A DNA stretch of 64,000 bases from positions 4,348-68,347 of the forward strand of contig CAZWYL010000002.1 of NCBI GenBank assembly GCA_964638225.1, in the 5' to 3' direction. Every line of letters starts with the position of its first letter. The stretch's first letter is position 1. Positions 8,085 to 16,886 of the stretch are shown here, one piece after another. Position numbers and translations under genes: made by a program. The notes under the pieces were generated by a model, which did not search any database, had not been told where the DNA came from, and saw only the letters and a list, made by a program, of their open reading frames with translations. The stretch is from WJKK01 sp964638225. GTDB taxonomy: Bacteria; Patescibacteriota; WWE3; UBA101185; UBA10185.

Positions 8085-10190
8085 CTAAAACTCAAAAGTA
8101 TTAACTTCTTCCCAAGAATTTTCATCTAAAACAATAATCTCTTGCTCCCCAACAACATACAAATAGTCATCAATATAAACCGCTCGCTTAACACCTATAC
8201 TGCTAACGGTTCTCTTTAAACTTAGCTCATTATCTCCTGCATAGGAAAATACGTATCCGCCCTTTCTTCCGGGCAAGAAGAAGATTTCGTGCGCATCATC
8301 CAATAGAAATGCATGGTGAGTATTTAAAATATCAGACCAATACTCATCCAATAGATACTTATCTACTTCTTCTGGATTTTCCGGATCTGAAACATCAAAT
8401 AAGGAAATCTTAACTTTAGAACCTTCTTTTCCCGTTCCTAAAATAAGATCCTCATGTATTGGATGTAAGTAGGAAGAGTATCCGGGAATTTTTAACTCGC
8501 CTTTTAAAGCTGGGTTGTTGGCATTTGATAAATCTAAAACATAGAACGGATCTACTTCCCTAAATGTAACTACATAACCCTTATCCGCAATAAATCTCAC
8601 TGAATAAATCTTCTCGTCTTTACCTAAATCTTTAACACTTCCCAACTCCTTAAGATTTCTACCCAATACATAGACGTCATTTACATCTCCCATTGAACTC
8701 CATAAATTTATCCCTCCGGAATTAGTAGCAATCCTAAGATTGCCTTTGTATTCATCGAGTGAGAACTGATTCAGTGGATGACCTGGGACTTTTCCCGTAG
8801 CCTCAAGTCTTAAGTTCTTGAGACTTACTTTCATTAAACCGGTAGACTGAAATTCTCTTATATGTCTCTTCATAAAATCATCCATTGAATTCTCAAGTTC
8901 ATTTTCAAAACGCATTGCCTCATCCTCAGATAAAGAAGTCGAGTATGACTCAATAATTATTCCCATCTCCATCATTTTGGTTTCATTACTAAGCTCATAC
9001 GATGCCAGCCTTTCTAATTTATCTCTCACTTCTTCATTGAAAAGATTTGACGCCTCTTCATTAATAAATTTTGAAAATATACCTACATAATCTTCACCAT
9101 AAGAGTGTGTCACATAGAGATTGTCCTGCGACATGTAAATCAGTGATTCCGAGCCATTGCCTACAAAAGAAACAGAATCTTTTATTTCTCCCGACTCAGT
9201 GTCAATCTTAAACACTGCAAAAGTCGTATCGGTTGGAACCACTTGCTTTGGCCTATATATATCCGTGCATGAAATACTAAATCCCTCTTGACCAAACAAA
9301 ATAGGCTCTATTGGACAAGGGTCGGAAAAATTAATTCTTGTGTTTGTTACAAGATATATCTCGCCGTTGTAAAGCCTGGCATCTTTATATTGAGTTTTTT
9401 CTTCATATGAAATATCCCAAACTTCCTCGGGATCGGTCTTATCTGAGATGTCATATCCATAAACGGTATCGGTAGTAAATATAACTAAAGTATCTTTATA
9501 AACTAACAGCTTGCCAATCTCCTCAATTCCACCAATATTTTCTAATTCCTCAGGTGGAAATGCATTTATAATCTTTGTGGTATTAAAATTTTGATTTTGA
9601 ACTCCGGGAAAACTACTTAAACTATCCATCTCATCCCTTTCTAAAACGGGTTGTACTCTAGATCTGGAAGTGCTGAAAGAGGTAAATAGGGTTTCTCCGC
9701 TTACCTTAACAATATCGGGTTCATCTATTCCAGCAACCTGGACATTTGTTGTAGAAGTTCTAGAAGGGCCGCCACCAAAACCTTCGAGGCTTTTTCCTGG
9801 CGCTGCAACACTGAGATCAACTTCTTCCATAGGTGACACCATACTGGTGTTAAGCATCCCCATACCGATGGAACCATAACCTTGTCTACCTACCTTTGAT
9901 AGATAATCTTTAAATTCCTCTTCTGAACTAAATTTGCCTAGCTCAAAATCAGCTTTGGTTAGATTTTTGAAAGGGTTCGAGGGGAGTTTAGCGCCATCGT
10001 CACTTTCACCACAAAAAAATCTAAAGGTAAAAAAAGATGACAAAACTATTAAAGTCAAAGCAAGAAAAGCAAACAATATTAACTTAGATAGTTTAGGTGC
10101 GCCCCCTTGTTCTTGCGGAGGCTTGGAGTTGGAGATATTTTCTTTACTAGTTTGGTCTTTGGTATTTTGGGGGGTATTTTCCTCTTTCAT
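8085..10190 (-). CDS. Membrane-anchored beta-propeller protein (Beta_propel family, PF09826-like)
   Basis: The product has 701 residues: a charged cytoplasmic start, one transmembrane helix (about 35-60), then a large exported domain. The sequence NVQVAGIDEPDIVKVSGE (about 160) is the hallmark opening of the family of secreted proteins with a C-terminal beta-propeller distantly related to WD40 repeats. Repeated blades follow, with patterns such as LVVFTTDTVYGYDISD and YVLDLSNANNP. Function is unknown; surface binding is plausible. The start ATG lies 6 bases after TATAAT, so a leaderless transcript is predicted. Confidence 0.85.
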   Translation of the reverse strand: MKEENTPQNTKDQTSKENISNSKPPQEQGGAPKLSKLILFAFLALTLIVLSSFFTFRFFCGESDDGAKLPSNPFKNLTKADFELGKFSSEEEFKDYLSKVGRQGYGSIGMGMLNTSMVSPMEEVDLSVAAPGKSLEGFGGGPSRTSTTNVQVAGIDEPDIVKVSGETLFTSFSTSRSRVQPVLERDEMDSLSSFPGVQNQNFNTTKIINAFPPEELENIGGIEEIGKLLVYKDTLVIFTTDTVYGYDISDKTDPEEVWDISYEEKTQYKDARLYNGEIYLVTNTRINFSDPCPIEPILFGQEGFSISCTDIYRPKQVVPTDTTFAVFKIDTESGEIKDSVSFVGNGSESLIYMSQDNLYVTHSYGEDYVGIFSKFINEEASNLFNEEVRDKLERLASYELSNETKMMEMGIIIESYSTSLSEDEAMRFENELENSMDDFMKRHIREFQSTGLMKVSLKNLRLEATGKVPGHPLNQFSLDEYKGNLRIATNSGGINLWSSMGDVNDVYVLGRNLKELGSVKDLGKDEKIYSVRFIADKGYVVTFREVDPFYVLDLSNANNPALKGELKIPGYSSYLHPIHEDLILGTGKEGSKVKISLFDVSDPENPEEVDKYLLDEYWSDILNTHHAFLLDDAHEIFFLPGRKGGYVFSYAGDNELSLKRTVSSIGVKRAVYIDDYLYVVGEQEIIVLDENSWEEVNTFEF

Positions 10191-10196
10191 GGAGGA

Positions 10197-10202
10197 ATTA
10201 TA
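10197..10202 (-). promoter_or_regulatory. -10 box (leaderless type) for beta-propeller gene
   Basis: TATAAT on the minus strand, 6 bases before the ATG. Confidence 0.7.
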
Positions 10203-10303
10203 TTACAATATTCTTTAATAGACAAAGGTCTAATTGAAGAATACTTTTACTATGAATATTTTTTAATAAATACTAAATCTTAAATTTAAACGCACCAACA
10301 ACA

Positions 10304-10336
10304 CAAGCATAATTTTAAGAATTTTAATTATGCTTG
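10304..10336. terminator. 11-bp perfect hairpin
   Basis: CAAGCATAATT pairs with AATTATGCTTG around an 11-base AT loop. It lies just downstream of the minus-strand MscS-like gene and upstream of the beta-propeller gene's promoter, where a transcript end is expected. Confidence 0.55.
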
Positions 10337-10358
10337 CGTGTAAGTATCAACGATCTTG

Positions 10359-10775
10359 TTATTTATCCTCTTTCTCTACGTGCTCACCAAGCCCCCTCTT
10401 CATACTCTCTATAACCCCCTTTGCGTCCGGTTCAAGCGCTCTTCCGAAAGCAAGACCCAAAGCTATTGCAAAGGTGAAAGTAAGTGCATTAGATAATGCC
10501 GCGACCACATTAGCACCAATTCCTAAAGTATCCAAGATTACAAGAATCAAGATTATCTTTGCGGCTGGAGCGAATATTCTCTTGATCATATTCCTAATCG
10601 AATCATCTACCTTCCATTTTTTTATCTGTAGAAGATCCAAGCTTTTCATTCCCAAATTAATCAACCATTTACCAATTAACCATATTAGATAAGCAACTAT
10701 TAGCTTGGGTACTACCAAAAGGACCTCGGAAAAAAATAACTCAAGAGATCTAATCATTGTAGCTATTACATCCAT
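10359..10775 (-). CDS. Small MscS-like transmembrane-helix protein
   Basis: The 138-residue protein has three to four hydrophobic helices and the segment ALGLAFGRALEPDAKGVIE, which resembles the conserved TM-helix repeat (PF05552) next to mechanosensitive channel domains. It lacks the MscS beta domain, so it is a stand-alone helix protein, possibly a small osmotic channel. A strong ribosome binding site (GGGAGGTG) precedes the ATG, unlike most neighbours. A candidate response-regulator box lies about 85 bases upstream, shared in form with boxes before the BON and baeRF genes, so a stress regulon is possible. Confidence 0.72.
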   Translation of the reverse strand: MDVIATMIRSLELFFSEVLLVVPKLIVAYLIWLIGKWLINLGMKSLDLLQIKKWKVDDSIRNMIKRIFAPAAKIILILVILDTLGIGANVVAALSNALTFTFAIALGLAFGRALEPDAKGVIESMKRGLGEHVEKEDK

Positions 10776-10858
10776 TTATTTTTCACCTCCCTTCAGTTTT
10801 AAATATACTTACACACTAATTGTAAAGAAAAAAAGTTGAATATGCATTTAAATGCAAG

Positions 10859-10875
10859 TAAGAAATTCGTAAGAA
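10859..10875. promoter_or_regulatory. Candidate response-regulator box 1 (TAAGAA-N5-TAAGAA)
   Basis: Two perfect TAAGAA copies 11 bases apart, separated by ATTCG. It lies between the divergent genes at 10775 (minus) and 10950 (plus) and closely matches the box at 36927. Confidence 0.5.
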
Positions 10876-10934
10876 AAAGACCTAAAGGTTAGAATACACT
10901 GGGATACAAAATGGTTAAATCTCCCCACTGACCG

Positions 10935-10943
10935 TGCTATAAT
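10935..10943 (+). promoter_or_regulatory. Extended -10 (TGcTATAAT) for 10950 gene
   Basis: It ends 6 bases before the GTG start, so the mRNA probably begins at the start codon. Confidence 0.75.
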
Positions 10944-10949
10944 AGGGAA

Positions 10950-11288
10950 GTGAAACCCTCTGCCTATTACGAGATACTTGAAAATTACATTCTTTCAATA
11001 GAAAATATCAGCGATAAACAGAAAGATAAGCTCCTAGAAGAGCTTGACGTATTATTTCTCGCACAAATAGTTAAATTTCTGGAACTTAATCTTCCTTCCA
11101 AATTAATTGAATCTTTATATAAAGATATAGACAGGATAAGCGGGGGCGGAGGGGCGCCTAATGAATCCCTAGAAAGAATTATCTATAATTATTTTCAAAA
11201 AGTCCCAAACCGACGTATTACTTTTCAATATTTTGTAGAACAACAGTCAATAAAAACTTTAGTGGAGTTACTTAAAAATGGCAAATAA
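10950..11288 (+). CDS. Small hypothetical protein
   Basis: The 112-residue product is mostly helical in character (KQKDKLLEELDVLFLAQIVKFLELNLP) with a central Gly-rich SGGGGAPN turn. No family was recognised and there is no signal peptide or membrane segment. The GTG start is set by a TATAAT 6 bases upstream. Its end overlaps the next gene by 11 bases, so the two are co-transcribed and probably coupled, which ties it to the lysozyme-like protein downstream. Confidence 0.65.
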   Translation: MKPSAYYEILENYILSIENISDKQKDKLLEELDVLFLAQIVKFLELNLPSKLIESLYKDIDRISGGGGAPNESLERIIYNYFQKVPNRRITFQYFVEQQSIKTLVELLKNGK

Positions 11289-13248
11289 TAGAAATAGTGA
11301 GATGGTGGATTTCACGCCTCACGAGACAAGAACAGCCGCAGAGGATCATATCGAAAAAATCATTGAAGCCAATGACTGCAGTTCATTTCTGGAAAGAGGT
11401 AAGAGATCGCGCAAATTAACTAAGGAAGGAAAAGAGTTTGCAGCAGAGTTTTTTACAGACGAAATCAAGGAAGAATGTTCCGGGGATGTATACACAGATG
11501 TGGAGAAAATGCAAAATAGGATTGATGACCTAAGAAACGTTAGAGATAAAGCGGGGAAAGGAAGTGCAGAGAGAGTATTTCTTACAAGAATGATCCAATC
11601 ATGTGAATTCGCGGTAAGGGGAGTGCAAAAAGAGTACATAGGGCAAGAGCTTCACGACGAAAAATCTTCTGCCTCGCACATATTCCGCCATCTAGGCTTT
11701 AGAAGATCAAAACAAGATAATTCCTTGAATCTGGAAAGTTCCGAAGCCTTCAGATACCAAGCAGTAGCTGAAACCCTGATTGCAGCTCGCTCTACTATTG
11801 TAAAGAATTTAACACAGAAAAAAGGCTATTCAGAGGTCGAAGCAAAAATTTTGCTAAGCAAATATGAAAATCGTTTAGCAGAAGGGCTGAGATCGGGTTC
11901 AAGAAAAATGGGAACGTCGAAGGACGCTGATTCATTAAGAAAAAACATTTCCGGTAGCGCTCAGGCTCTTTATGAACTGTATGGTATAGAAAAAGACAAG
12001 TCTGGCAAGAAATTTTTAGCCTCTCGAGTTGAACAAGAACTTGAAAAAGAAGCGGAGGCAGTTGAATTCGAGAAAAATTCTGAAACACTGGGAGAAAAAA
12101 TTATAAAACGCATTCAAGAAGTATCAAAAATCAATATTCCCCAAAAAAGTAGAAAAGCATTTAGAGTTGCGACTGCTATAGCAGTATTTTCTGGTGGAGC
12201 AAAAGTATTAGTAAAAAAGTTGGAAGCGCAAACGGCCGAACAACCTGAAATTCCCTCAGTAGAGTATATAGAAAAAGAAATTAGGAGCGACACATCTAGC
12301 TCTGAAATAGATAAATACATCATAAACCCAAATCAAACGGACCCCGTTTCCGTAGAAGGAACAGGAACTCCTAATGCCAGCTCGCGGGAAGAAACCTTTG
12401 AGGTTTTTTCACTTTCGAAAGAGAATTCAGTGGAGAGTCAAACTTCGGCCACACCAACTTCACAACCGATAGAGCAAAAACCGCGGGAGAATAAGTCAAG
12501 GGAAACAGAACAGCCAGAAATAGTTGGGTCAAAAAAAGGAGAAGAGAAGCAAAAAGAAAATGAAGATGAAGACGCAAAATCAAATTCCAAAGAAATAATT
12601 GAAAATGAGGAAGCTTCAGAAGATATACAAACACTACAAAATATTGAGCCCACGCACTCAAATAATAAATCCGAAATTTCAAAAAACGAGGAAAAGGAAG
12701 ACACAAAAGAGGTAGTGATGAATAAGAAAAAATCCTATTTACAGCGAGGAGATAATTTGAAGAAAGAAGAATCGATGGGGGAAAGGGCAGAATCAACGCC
12801 TGAAGCTGATTATTCAGAATTCAATGAAAGAGAAATCATTACAGCTATAAAGGAGTACTTCCCAGAAAACCCAAAATTGGCAATAGCAATTTTCAGACAC
12901 GAATCCCAGCTTGGACAATACTTTCAGAATCTTGAAGGCGCCCCCTCTTATGGAATAGCCCAAATTTACCTTCCTGTATGGAGAGACAAAATACCGGGTA
13001 AAACCGATGAAGAAAAAATCAGCTGGCTTAAAAATCCAAATAACAATTTAAAACTGGCAAGAGAAATTTATGAAGATTCGAAAAAAAGAAGGGGAAATGG
13101 CTGGTTACCTTGGGATTCATACAGATTCGGGTACTATAAAAAGTACTTGCCGTGGGCAGGAGAGGTTATTAAAAAATCGCCGATTGAAATTCCTGCGGAC
13201 AAACATCATGAAGATTCCCCCCAATCAAGCACATCAGAGTTAGATTGA
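11278..13248 (+). CDS. Large protein with C-terminal lysozyme/transglycosylase-like domain
   Basis: In this 656-residue protein, residues 1-285 are charged and helical. A weakly hydrophobic segment (about 293-312) is followed by a disordered Glu/Lys/Ser-rich stretch (about 325-510). The end (about 520-640) resembles a lysozyme-like fold: LAIAIFRHESQLGQYFQ has the candidate catalytic Glu in HES, then SYGIAQIYLPVW matches the GxxQ element of SLT domains, and NNNLKLAREIYEDS the third helix. It may trim peptidoglycan once exported, though no classical signal peptide is present, so the route out is unclear. It overlaps the preceding small gene by 11 bases. Confidence 0.72.
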   Translation: MANNRNSEMVDFTPHETRTAAEDHIEKIIEANDCSSFLERGKRSRKLTKEGKEFAAEFFTDEIKEECSGDVYTDVEKMQNRIDDLRNVRDKAGKGSAERVFLTRMIQSCEFAVRGVQKEYIGQELHDEKSSASHIFRHLGFRRSKQDNSLNLESSEAFRYQAVAETLIAARSTIVKNLTQKKGYSEVEAKILLSKYENRLAEGLRSGSRKMGTSKDADSLRKNISGSAQALYELYGIEKDKSGKKFLASRVEQELEKEAEAVEFEKNSETLGEKIIKRIQEVSKINIPQKSRKAFRVATAIAVFSGGAKVLVKKLEAQTAEQPEIPSVEYIEKEIRSDTSSSEIDKYIINPNQTDPVSVEGTGTPNASSREETFEVFSLSKENSVESQTSATPTSQPIEQKPRENKSRETEQPEIVGSKKGEEKQKENEDEDAKSNSKEIIENEEASEDIQTLQNIEPTHSNNKSEISKNEEKEDTKEVVMNKKKSYLQRGDNLKKEESMGERAESTPEADYSEFNEREIITAIKEYFPENPKLAIAIFRHESQLGQYFQNLEGAPSYGIAQIYLPVWRDKIPGKTDEEKISWLKNPNNNLKLAREIYEDSKKRRGNGWLPWDSYRFGYYKKYLPWAGEVIKKSPIEIPADKHHEDSPQSSTSELD

Positions 13249-13271
13249 TAAGGGATCTTAATGCATAAAAT

Positions 13272-14162
13272 GTGTTCCTCTCGCCATACAATCAAAAGAG
13301 GTTAAAAAAACTCCTATCCTTACAACATTACCGAGCTATCTTGAATTTAAGACCTTATAAGGATAAAATCCTTAATGTGTACTTAGTAGAATCTACCGTA
13401 AAATCAGGAAAATTCATTAATTTCCTACTAAAGAATGTAAAGGCGGTTATACCTTTTGTAACAAACAAAGATCCAATACCCGTAGATATGGAATCTCAGA
13501 CATTACTAGTGAATCCGCGCTCTACAGATTTGGCAACAATCTTTGATATATATGAAGACGAGTGCTACCAACCCCTCTTACAGGAGGGAAAGACTGAATA
13601 TGATACCATCTTGGATATTGGAGCTAACATAGGGGTTTTTTCCCTCTGGGCCTTAAAAAACTTGGAACCGAAAAGAATAGTTGCCGTAGAAGCAAGTAGA
13701 GCAAACTATCAACTCCTGGAAAAAAATCTTGAGAAAACTGATAAGGAAGTAGTCTTAATTAACAAAGCACTTTTCTCAACAAATGGTTCTATAAATCTTA
13801 AAACACCGAAGAAATTTCGTGGCTCTTGTACTCAAATTACTACTGAGAGAGGAGAGGAAAAGATAGAAACCTTAACCTTGAAAAAACTAATTAAGGAAGA
13901 AAATTTAAAAGTAGTAGACCTGCTCAAAATGGATATAGAAAGTGCAGAAAAATATATCCTTACCGATAAAAATACAAACATTTTTAGAAATCGAATAAAA
14001 TATATTGTTCTCGAAGCTCATAAGCAGAACGGATATAGACCCGAGATGGCTCTAAAATATTTGGAGAACGCAGGGTTTAAAGTTTCCTACAATGAAGTAG
14101 CTCTCCCTACAGGATACAAACACAACTGGATTATCAACGGGAAAAATAAAAACCTTCTTTAA
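13272..14162 (+). CDS. FkbM-family methyltransferase
   Basis: The 296-residue protein shows an S-adenosylmethionine-binding motif DTILDIGANIGVFSLWA (about residues 112-128), an acidic loop IVAVEAS, and the FkbM-type block LLKMDIESAEKYIL. Proteins of this family O-methylate glycans or lipids and often sit in cell-surface polysaccharide loci. Here the neighbours are unrelated, so the substrate is unknown. The GTG start is uncertain: the upstream TAAAAT touches it directly and no ribosome binding site is visible. Confidence 0.83.
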   Translation: MFLSPYNQKRLKKLLSLQHYRAILNLRPYKDKILNVYLVESTVKSGKFINFLLKNVKAVIPFVTNKDPIPVDMESQTLLVNPRSTDLATIFDIYEDECYQPLLQEGKTEYDTILDIGANIGVFSLWALKNLEPKRIVAVEASRANYQLLEKNLEKTDKEVVLINKALFSTNGSINLKTPKKFRGSCTQITTERGEEKIETLTLKKLIKEENLKVVDLLKMDIESAEKYILTDKNTNIFRNRIKYIVLEAHKQNGYRPEMALKYLENAGFKVSYNEVALPTGYKHNWIINGKNKNLL

Positions 14163-14177
14163 CTAACTAAATGATTT

Positions 14178-15710
14178 CTAAACTCCAAAAAAGGCGAGAG
14201 CTGCAATCAGAATAATTGTAACTAATACAATGTAAAGTAAAAACCACGGAAAAGTTGCCTTTAAAATCGGAACTTCTTCATTTTGAATTGGTCCGGCTGT
14301 TAGCTGCCCGGTAATTATATTCTGTAGAGAAATAATATTTCCTCCCGAAGCTCCCAAAAGCTGCGCAGCCAACAATAATCCAAGTTGATAAGAAGTTCCG
14401 GAAAATGCACTAATAATTATATTTCCCATTAAAATGTTGGAGACCGTCGCACTTCCCGAAAGAGAGGCACTAAGAGAACCTAAAAGAGGTACAAAATATA
14501 CAGCCCACTTTGTGCTTAAATCTTTAAACAAAAATTCTAGTATACCCGGTTTAGAGGCAGAATTTAGATCGCTGGAAATAATTATCTGCATTATACCTGC
14601 AATAAGAAATATCAGCAGAGCCGTTCTAACGAGCTTGGGAAGAATAATTTTAAAGACCGCTTTAAAGTCTTTCCTCTGTGGGGGCAGGAATAAAAAAGAA
14701 GTGACCAAAGCAAATAGGAAAGGAATTCCTGGATTAAATAATCTGAAAGTATGAGAGAAATTCTCCAAGAAATTTATGGTATTTGCTTTATCAAAAAGGG
14801 GTATAAACCTCCCAACAAAAATAAACAATGTCAAAAAAGCATAAGGAATCACAGTTTTAACAAAAGGCAGTCTATCATCAATGTGTGTTACATCAAGGAT
14901 TTCTCTAATCCTGTCAGTAAGAACAACTGCAATTGTTTGTTTTCGAAAAACTTTTACCAAAATAACCATAATAATAATTCCAAAAATAGAACCTAAAATT
15001 GTTGGTAAATCCTGATTAAATTGAGATACAAGAAAATAGGGGAGGCCAAAAGCCAAACCAGAAAGCAATGCAAAAGGAAGGCCTGTCCAAAAGTATTTCT
15101 TACCTTTCTTTAAGTACTTAGTTAAAACCAAAAGCAAAACTACCGGCCATATAATAGACATAAAAAATCCAAGGAAACCTGTAAAAAACGTGATCTGGGA
15201 ATTGTCAAAATCAAAAAAACCAACTCTGATAGGAGTACCAGCAGCCCCGAAAGTAACGGGAACAGTATTAGATAGCAAAGCCAAAGAAACAGCTTGAACT
15301 GGCGTCAACCCCAATCCAATTAGTAAAGGGGAGATTAACAAACCCGGAACACCAAAACCCGCAGTTCCTTCTATAAAAGCGCCAAAAAGCCAACCAATAA
15401 AAATAAATTGGATTCTTAGATCATCGGATAATTTATACAGATATAAAATAATAGATCTAATTACTTTACGTTTACGCATAAACTCCAAAAACACCAAAGC
15501 ACCAAAGATTACCAAAGAAATATCTAAAGCAATAAAAAAAGCTTTCAAAACGGATCCTAAGATTGCATAGGAAAACATATTCCAATAGAAATAACCTACA
15601 AATAAAGAAACAGCAAAAGAAACCGCAGAAACTTGTAAAATTTTCCCTTTAAAAAGGAAAATGCCAATTACAAGCATGATTATGGGTGCAAAAGCTATAA
15701 AATAAACCAT
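14178..15710 (-). CDS. lctP: L-lactate permease family transporter
   Basis: The 510-residue polytopic protein has about a dozen hydrophobic segments. WLFGAFIEGTAGFGVPG and LLGASGGNIISLQNI match the two signature stretches of LctP/LldP permeases, which import lactate or glycolate with protons. The length fits the family (about 500-550). In a fermentative CPR cell it could equally export lactate. It converges with the FkbM gene with only 15 bases between stops, and no strong hairpin lies in that gap. Confidence 0.87.
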   Translation of the reverse strand: MVYFIAFAPIIMLVIGIFLFKGKILQVSAVSFAVSLFVGYFYWNMFSYAILGSVLKAFFIALDISLVIFGALVFLEFMRKRKVIRSIILYLYKLSDDLRIQFIFIGWLFGAFIEGTAGFGVPGLLISPLLIGLGLTPVQAVSLALLSNTVPVTFGAAGTPIRVGFFDFDNSQITFFTGFLGFFMSIIWPVVLLLVLTKYLKKGKKYFWTGLPFALLSGLAFGLPYFLVSQFNQDLPTILGSIFGIIIMVILVKVFRKQTIAVVLTDRIREILDVTHIDDRLPFVKTVIPYAFLTLFIFVGRFIPLFDKANTINFLENFSHTFRLFNPGIPFLFALVTSFLFLPPQRKDFKAVFKIILPKLVRTALLIFLIAGIMQIIISSDLNSASKPGILEFLFKDLSTKWAVYFVPLLGSLSASLSGSATVSNILMGNIIISAFSGTSYQLGLLLAAQLLGASGGNIISLQNIITGQLTAGPIQNEEVPILKATFPWFLLYIVLVTIILIAALAFFGV

Positions 15711-15808
15711 ATTAAGTTAAAAAATACAGTAACTCTACTATAACATCTAATCAAATAGTCAATAAATAAATTGAAAAAATTTAATTATTAATCTATGATT
15801 TATCCACC

Positions 15809-16819
15809 GTGCAAAAAAGGCAATCCTATTCAAAAGACGCAGCCATAAAAGTAATAACACCCAAAATTCCCGTAACTTTAGAGACGGCGAGCGTATATAA
15901 AGCTTTATCAATGCTCTCAAAAAAATCTAAGGACTTTGACACTATAGATTACATCTACATCACAGATAAGCATAACAAACTTGTAGGTATTGTCCCAATT
16001 AAAAAACTTTTTGAAAACGCTACCGAAAAAGCAGAGAGACAATTAAAGGATATCATGACGACAGATCTAATCACCGTCTGCCCCCATACCTCGCAAGAAA
16101 AAACCGCTCATATGGCCTTGAAAAACGGCCTTAAAGCTATTCCAATAACTGGCAAAGATCGTACACTCTTAGGAGCTGTATCCCATGATCAAATTCTGTC
16201 TATCATGCATCGTGAAAAAGAAGAAGATCTTCTCAGACTTGTTGGTATTTATGACTACCGGGCGGAGGATATGGATGTGGGAAAAATGGACAACGTTATG
16301 AGGCTTTCTCTGTGGAAATCAGTAAGAAGAAGATTGCCCTGGTTAATTATAGGAACTTTAGGAGGACTTTTGATGGCTCAGACTATTAGTTATTTTCAGA
16401 CGACTATGGAAAAAAACATTCTTATTGCTGCTTTCATTCCCTTAATGGTTTATTTGAGTAATGCTGTGGGACAGCAAATAACTATTTTTCTAATTAGAGA
16501 TGCCTCTCATGATCATCGTATCAATTATTTTAAATATTTCTTACGCCATTTTGTAATAGTGCTCGTGCTCGCACTCATACTAGGTGGTCTCCTAGCCCTG
16601 TTTAGCTTAGTTAATCATCAAGATATTAAGATTACTGCAATTCTGGGGGTAGGGGCCTTCTCAACAACTTTATCTGCCATACTTACCGGATTTTTGATAC
16701 CTTTCATCTTTATAAAATTAAAAAAAGATCCTGCAAATGCAAGCGGACCTGTTGCTACGGTTCTTCAGGATTTGTTAAGCGTTTTAATTTACTTCTTAGT
16801 TGCAAGCTCTATACTCTAG
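15809..16819 (+). CDS. mgtE: MgtE-type magnesium transporter lacking the N domain
   Basis: Residues 1-130 form a pair of CBS domains (VGIVPIKKL and LLGAVSHDQI), followed by about five transmembrane helices ending with KLKKDPANASGPVATVLQD, the MgtE pore signature. The usual N-terminal superhelical MgtE_N domain is absent, leaving 336 residues against about 450. MgtE channels admit Mg2+ and are gated by Mg2+ bound to the cytoplasmic domains, so loss of the N domain should alter gating. The GTG start is assigned from the ORF limit; a TATGAT lies 9-15 bases upstream. Confidence 0.87.
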   Translation: MQKRQSYSKDAAIKVITPKIPVTLETASVYKALSMLSKKSKDFDTIDYIYITDKHNKLVGIVPIKKLFENATEKAERQLKDIMTTDLITVCPHTSQEKTAHMALKNGLKAIPITGKDRTLLGAVSHDQILSIMHREKEEDLLRLVGIYDYRAEDMDVGKMDNVMRLSLWKSVRRRLPWLIIGTLGGLLMAQTISYFQTTMEKNILIAAFIPLMVYLSNAVGQQITIFLIRDASHDHRINYFKYFLRHFVIVLVLALILGGLLALFSLVNHQDIKITAILGVGAFSTTLSAILTGFLIPFIFIKLKKDPANASGPVATVLQDLLSVLIYFLVASSIL

Positions 16820-16858
16820 AATTTATCTTAAATTGTAAGAAACAAGAGAGATTTAAAG

Positions 16859-16886
16859 GGTTAATTCACCCAGATAGAAATTAACC
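16859..16886. terminator. Hairpin between convergent mgtE and P-type ATPase genes
   Basis: GGTTAATT pairs with AATTAACC around a 12-base loop. Its right end touches the stop codon of the minus-strand ATPase gene. Confidence 0.6.

Noticed and set aside
12371..12796. Long minus-strand ORFs opposite the lysozyme-like gene
   Set aside because: They mirror a low-complexity Glu/Lys/Ser stretch and give Phe/Leu/Ser-rich nonsense.
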